In this document: positions 60,363 through 64,000 of the stretch, piece by piece | How the letters are laid out: the number at the start of each line of letters is the position of its first letter | Numbering within the stretch: the first letter of the stretch is position 1 | DNA from: HGM04593 sp045657945 | GTDB taxonomy: Bacteria; Bacteroidota; Bacteroidia; Bacteroidales; Bacteroidaceae | Direction: 5' to 3' | DNA: 64,000 bases | Assembly (NCBI GenBank): GCA_045657945.1 | Contig: JAZOUB010000054.1 | Coordinates: forward strand, 13,853 to 77,852 | Program-made: the position numbers and the translations under genes | Notes under the pieces: model-generated | The model's input: only the letters and a program-made list of their open reading frames with translations | Database searches by the model: none | Told to the model about the DNA's origin: nothing

Positions 60363-61628
60363 TCAGTTTTCAGTTTCCTCGTCGTAGGTCTGATAAAGGA
60401 AATCATTATACGGATACTTCTGCACATGCAGCTCGCACACCTTCTTGTAGATGATTTCCTTGAGATTCTCAATATTCTGTTTCTCACGTGCCGAGATGAA
60501 GAGACAGTTATCGGCAAGTTTGTTCATCCAGGTCTCTTTCAACTCATCGAGAGTGATGTTCTCCTTTGTCTTTGGAGTGAGGTCGTCCTCCTCTTTCTGC
60601 ACATAGGTAAAGGCATCTATCTTATTGAAGATTACCATCAATGGCTTGTCGCCGCACTTGAGGTCGGCAAGTGTCTTTTCAACCACCTCAATCTGCTCCT
60701 CGAACTCGGGGTGCGACACATCCACTACGTGCAGCAGCAAATCGGCCTCGCGCACCTCGTCGAGTGTCGATTTGAACGACTCCACAAGGTCGGTTGGCAA
60801 CTTGCGGATGAAACCTACGGTGTCAGAGAGCAGGAACGGCAAGTTCTCGATGATTACCTTGCGCACTGTGGTGTCGAGCGTAGCAAAGAGCTTGTTCTCA
60901 GCAAACACCTCGCTCTTGGCAAGCAGGTTCATGAGTGTCGATTTACCCACGTTGGTATAACCTACCAATGCCACACGGATAAGGCGTCCGCGGTTCTTGC
61001 GCTGTATGCTCTTCTGCTTATCTATCTGAGCCAATTGCTCCTTCAATAGCGACATGCGGCCAAGGATGATACGGCGGTCCATCTCGAGCTGCGTCTCACC
61101 CGGACCACGCAGACCCACGCTACCGCCCTTTCCGCTACCGCCACCGGAACCACCACCCTGGCGTTCAAGGTGGGTCCACAGACGCTGCAGACGGGGGAGC
61201 ATATATTTGTATTGCGCAAGCTCAACCTGTACCTTTGCGTGTGCTGTCTGCGCACGCATGGCAAAGATATCGAGAATGAGCGATGTACGGTCGAGAATCT
61301 TTATCTTGATTTCCTTTTCAATGTTGCGTATCTGCTTTGCCGACAGCTCGTCATCGAAGATGACCATACCAATCTCATCGTCGCTGTCCTTGAGCATCTC
61401 CACATAATCGGCAATCTCCTTGAGCTTACCTGTACCCACGTATGTAACAGGGTGCGGATGGTCAATGCGCTGTGTAAAGCGCTTCACGACCTCGGCACCG
61501 GCTGTCTGCGCAAGGAATTCGAGCTCGTCGAGATACTCGTTTGTCTTGCGCTCGTTCTGTGTGGCGGTAATAAGACCCACCAGAATGGCGGTTTCTTTCT
61601 TAGTTGTCGATATAACAAATTCTTTCAT
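60363..61628 (-). CDS. hflX: Ribosome-associated GTPase HflX
   Basis: A 421-aa GTPase that splits stalled or heat-damaged 70S ribosomes. The N-terminal HflX domain includes FDDELSAKQIRNIEKEI, followed by a glycine-rich linker (GGGSGGGSGKGGSVGLRG) and PGETQLEMDRR. The G domain has GYTNVGKST, DTVGFIRKLP and NKID. Full length. Its first 26 codons and leader recur, nearly unchanged, at 63752-63838, joined to a dprA fragment. Confidence 0.96.
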   Translation of the reverse strand: MKEFVISTTKKETAILVGLITATQNERKTNEYLDELEFLAQTAGAEVVKRFTQRIDHPHPVTYVGTGKLKEIADYVEMLKDSDDEIGMVIFDDELSAKQIRNIEKEIKIKILDRTSLILDIFAMRAQTAHAKVQVELAQYKYMLPRLQRLWTHLERQGGGSGGGSGKGGSVGLRGPGETQLEMDRRIILGRMSLLKEQLAQIDKQKSIQRKNRGRLIRVALVGYTNVGKSTLMNLLAKSEVFAENKLFATLDTTVRKVIIENLPFLLSDTVGFIRKLPTDLVESFKSTLDEVREADLLLHVVDVSHPEFEEQIEVVEKTLADLKCGDKPLMVIFNKIDAFTYVQKEEDDLTPKTKENITLDELKETWMNKLADNCLFISAREKQNIENLKEIIYKKVCELHVQKYPYNDFLYQTYDEETEN

Positions 61629-61701
61629 CCAAATATATTTTACGCGAAGATATACAATTTTGCAGAAAAATAGTTATCATTGCATTATAAATATTATAGG
61701 A

Positions 61702-62616
61702 ATGAAAAAGATACTGTTCGCTCTGCTGCTTTCCTTGCCGGTAATGACAAAGGCAACCGGGCAGATGGCAGAAAGCCTGTTGATAGATGGTAAATATTGG
61801 CAACTCTATTACTGCCCGATAGAAACCAACAGGGAGTTGAGTGAAAAAATAGCAAAAGCCATTGAGTCACTGCCCGAAAAGATAATCGAAGATCGTATTG
61901 AATGGGAAATATCACACAGCAGCGATTTATGGAGGAACTACATTGCAGAATGGGAAATCAAGGAGAACAGATTATATCTGCGTGAAGTCGGGGTACAATA
62001 TTTCCGGGAAACGGAAGAATTTTTAGAATGGAGTTTTTTCGCTTTAGACAAAGAGACGCTCAAGGAAATCTTTGCACCATATTACACAGCAGAGGGTATA
62101 TGCGCATCGTGGTTCTGCGACACCATGCGAGCAGGCAGAGGCGAAGAGATATTATATGAGCATATGGCCTTTGCAAGACACAATGAGAATGAATGCCTAA
62201 TAGTTGTAGACAACGGAATTGTCAAAGAGATAACCTTGTACAACAATTACTACAAAGAGGGGGTAACACCATTTGATTTTTGCAAGGCATTGGCCGAGAA
62301 TTTTCCTTGGGAAAAATTCCCCGAATATGAAGAGAGACGTTTCTTCTTGTGGTTCAGCGACTACAGGATTGATGAGAACGGCATACTACAGGATTGCAAT
62401 GTGCAATGCCTAAGACCCGATGAGTATAAATCAATGCCCCAGGATTCTCCATTAATAATGGCCGTCAAGGCTGTATTGAAGGATTTGAAGCCATGGCCGG
62501 TATGGTACATTAACGGTAAATTTGAGACAAGATACCTTAATCGGACTTACCCCTTAAAGAAAGGAACCAAAGCCCCGGATGGCAAATGGGGAGATTTAAA
62601 AAAATGGACACATTGA
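61702..62616 (+). CDS. Secreted hypothetical protein, paralogue 1
   Basis: A 304-aa protein from the ATG at 61702 with a signal peptide (ILFALLLSLPVMTKATG). No known family. It shares its layout and many residues with the next gene: LLIDGKYWQLYYCPIETNRE against IIIDGKVHELYGYPLEKNTE, YIAEWEIKENRLYLRE against YVATWEIVGNKLFLRK, and FPWEKFPEYEERRF against FPWDDFPHLKEERY. Probably periplasmic or surface-exposed. It diverges from hflX with a 73-base spacer. Confidence 0.8.
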   Translation: MKKILFALLLSLPVMTKATGQMAESLLIDGKYWQLYYCPIETNRELSEKIAKAIESLPEKIIEDRIEWEISHSSDLWRNYIAEWEIKENRLYLREVGVQYFRETEEFLEWSFFALDKETLKEIFAPYYTAEGICASWFCDTMRAGRGEEILYEHMAFARHNENECLIVVDNGIVKEITLYNNYYKEGVTPFDFCKALAENFPWEKFPEYEERRFFLWFSDYRIDENGILQDCNVQCLRPDEYKSMPQDSPLIMAVKAVLKDLKPWPVWYINGKFETRYLNRTYPLKKGTKAPDGKWGDLKKWTH

Positions 62617-62622
62617 AATGCC

Positions 62623-62659
62623 TTACATCATAACAGCCCTGTAGCAGCCGCCGCTAACG
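62623..62659 (-). pseudogene. 3'-end remnant of dprA, copy 1
   Basis: About twelve codons on the minus strand read VSGGCYRAVMM and stop, matching the end of the DprA fragment at 63618 (VAGGCYRVMM). The rest of the gene is absent. It lies directly after paralogue 1, mirroring the arrangement after paralogue 2. Confidence 0.6.
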
Positions 62660-62741
62660 ATTCTGTTACGCAGCAAGCAAAAAGATGTTTAATTATTTTT
62701 TTCCAGAAAAACTATTATATTCACACTCAAACCCACGTATT

Positions 62742-63611
62742 ATGAACATCTACAAGCAATTGTTTATAATTCTTTTATCTGTTTTTCCTTTTACAGCCAA
62801 TGCATTAGTCAGTATTCCGGACAGCATAATTATAGATGGAAAAGTACACGAATTGTATGGCTACCCACTGGAAAAAAACACTGAACTCGCCCAAAAACTT
62901 CGGGAAATACTGCCCGAGAAAGTCACACTGGATGGCAAGATTTGGGAGCGCACATATACAACAAACTGTAATAGAGAATATGTCGCGACTTGGGAGATAG
63001 TAGGCAACAAACTATTTTTACGAAAAATAGAGTTCGAAGTGGAACTATATGGTAAATCTGGTTCATCGACGACTAAATTCCAATGGGTTGAGTTATCTAA
63101 AGAAAAGTTGGAGAATGTATTTGCCCAATACCTGACAGACGATGGCATACAAGCAAAGTGGGTAAACTCTTTGATATTTACAAAAACGCATATAAACTCC
63201 GACTACAAGGCTGGATATCATATTACTACCTACGAAGAAGTAAGTATAAATATAAACGAAGGTTGCATACAGGAACCGTTATTCATCACAGACATAAAAA
63301 GTCTTGTCAGTATAAATCATAAATATATAACAGAATTCACAAACATATTGTCAAAAGAATTTCCGTGGGATGATTTTCCACACCTCAAGGAAGAAAGATA
63401 TGTATGGATTGATGCCAGCAGACTCCAAATTACCGATGACGGCACACTTGTTGACTGCACAATAAAAATATTTACTCCCGAATATACCGACCAGAACTGC
63501 AAAGAAATTCTTGCCATCAAACGTGTACTCAAAGGATTTTCCTGGCCTGTTCCGCCCAAAGAAATCAAAGCTGAGCAAGAATCTATACTCCTGATAATGA
63601 AGCACGATTGA
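62742..63611 (+). CDS. Secreted hypothetical protein, paralogue 2
   Basis: A 289-aa exported protein from the ATG at 62742 (signal LFIILLSVFPFTANA). It is a diverged paralogue of the preceding gene with the same order of conserved strings and a similar C-terminal ILAIKRVLKGFSWPVP against VKAVLKDLKPWPVW. No known domain. Codon use is more A+T-rich than in the flanking core genes. Between the two paralogues only a scrap of dprA remains. Confidence 0.8.
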   Translation: MNIYKQLFIILLSVFPFTANALVSIPDSIIIDGKVHELYGYPLEKNTELAQKLREILPEKVTLDGKIWERTYTTNCNREYVATWEIVGNKLFLRKIEFEVELYGKSGSSTTKFQWVELSKEKLENVFAQYLTDDGIQAKWVNSLIFTKTHINSDYKAGYHITTYEEVSININEGCIQEPLFITDIKSLVSINHKYITEFTNILSKEFPWDDFPHLKEERYVWIDASRLQITDDGTLVDCTIKIFTPEYTDQNCKEILAIKRVLKGFSWPVPPKEIKAEQESILLIMKHD

Positions 63612-63617
63612 TGTTTA

Positions 63618-63757
63618 CTACATCATCACACGATAGCAGCCGCCGGCAACGGCCTTGACAAGGCCTTTCATCTCCATTTCAAAAAGCAGCGGCAGCAGCT
63701 TGTTTATTGGCATGTTCAACTGCACAACCATCTGGTTTACCTGCAGGCCATCGCTCG
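63618..63757 (-). pseudogene. 3'-end remnant of dprA, copy 2
   Basis: About 46 codons on the minus strand, ending at the stop 63620-63618, encode DGLQVNQMVVQLNMP, INKLLPLLFEMEMKGLVK and AVAGGCYRVMM, the winged-helix C-terminus of the natural-transformation protein DprA. Upstream (toward 63757) the frame runs into the 5' end of hflX, at a shared GAGCGA-like junction. A fused 50-codon frame from the hflX start (63831 to 63679) exists but ends in TGA, so no functional protein results. Confidence 0.7.
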
Positions 63758-63838
63758 TTCAGCGTGGCGGTAATAAGACCCACCAGAATGGCGGTTTCTT
63801 TCTTAGTTGTCGATATAACAAATTCTTTCATCCAAATA
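63752..63838 (-). pseudogene. Duplicate of the hflX 5' end
   Basis: Eighty-seven bases match 61549-61635 with two mismatches and include the start codon and first 26 codons (MKEFVISTTKKETAILVGLI...). On one side it breaks into dprA, on the other it continues into a leader (TTTTATGCGAATATACG) that only loosely resembles the genuine one (TTTTACGCGAAGATATAC). Confidence 0.85.
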
Positions 63839-63866
63839 CAGTCTTATCCAAATTTTATGCGAATAT

Positions 63867-64000
63867 ACGAATAAACGAGCGAGAAATAACAAGTTTACTT
63901 GATTATTTTTCAAAGCGAGTGCAGTCGTATATCTGCCATAGGCGAATTACGAATAAACGAGCGAGAAATAACAAGTTTACTTGATTATTTTTCAAAGCGA
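63867..64000 (+). repeat. 82-bp-period tandem repeat at the window end
   Basis: A 52-base string beginning ACGAATAAACGAGCGAGAAA and ending ATTTTTCAAAGCGA occurs at 63867-63918 and again, identically, at 63949-64000, separated by 30 bases. It contains ACAAGTTTACTTGAT, the core also present in the dispersed repeat at 60260-60350. The array may continue beyond the window. Confidence 0.85.

Noticed and set aside
60276..61049. 257-codon open frame on the plus strand
   Set aside because: Antisense to hflX and starting within a dispersed repeat; no protein family is recognisable.
63679..63831. 50-codon hflX-dprA fused open frame as a new gene
   Set aside because: It is made of the hflX start read into an out-of-frame dprA segment and stops at TGA; better explained as a recombination scar.
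1..64000. CRISPR array
   Set aside because: No series of regularly spaced repeats with unique spacers; the only periodic repeat is the two-unit element at the right end, with no cas genes.
1..64000. tRNA or rRNA genes
   Set aside because: I checked the intergenic gaps for cloverleaf arms and CCA-type ends and saw none; a tRNA at the island edge would have suggested an attachment site.

Overview
The window comes from a Bacteroidales bacterium, most likely a gut Bacteroides/Prevotella relative. The evidence is the promoter style (TAnnTTTG -7 boxes, sometimes with TTTG -33 boxes), the fused MurF-alanine racemase, a stand-alone MetH reactivation domain, a GSCFA protein, an S46 dipeptidyl-peptidase, and the PorX/PorW pair. 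Genus cannot be fixed from the sequence. I see no rRNA, tRNA or CRISPR array.

Layout. 1-3.2 kb: sigma-54 and a TGS/uridine-kinase-like nucleoside kinase. 3.3-5.4 kb: an ATPase plus a DUF4435 protein, a pairing that resembles PARIS defence, separated by copies of a dispersed repeat. 5.4-10.1 kb: a dxs-trkA-trkH operon with a clear promoter. 10.4-26.2 kb: core genes (GSCFA, murF-alr, Na+ symporter, DAP dehydrogenase, pnp, thioredoxin-like lipoprotein, greA, HIT, dihydroorotase family, MetH activation, plsC, S46 peptidase). 26.8-39.25 kb: an A+T-rich accessory defence island: Fic bracketed by 49-bp repeats, AbiH, then a prr-type type I restriction operon (small ORF, hsdM, hsdS, prrC, hsdR) followed by a GIY-YIG protein, a Bro-N/Fic fusion and a RhuM remnant. 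39.3-53.8 kb: core genes again, including FKBP isomerases and the porW-porX-tsaE-ygiQ cluster. 53.9-57.5 kb: a sensing-type region with lipoprotein, membrane protein, Ser/Thr kinase and helix-turn-helix protein. 57.6-61.6 kb: rubrerythrin, class I fumarase, hflX. 61.7-64 kb: two paralogous secreted proteins embedded in pieces of dprA and hflX, then an 82-bp-period repeat running off the window.

The most interesting system is the restriction island. hsdS carries a G9 homopolymer exactly between its two halves and a 12-bp in-frame tandem repeat (AELQ) in the central spacer, so both on/off and spacing variation of DNA specificity are possible. The adjacent prrC anticodon nuclease is out of frame because of a perfect 7-bp tandem duplication that falls between its catalytic Arg/Glu and His. 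Loss of one copy would restore the toxin. The restriction enzyme and the suicide nuclease that guards it may therefore both be switchable.

The second unusual locus is the right end, where fragments of the 3' end of dprA and the 5' end of hflX mark past duplications of a secreted-protein gene.
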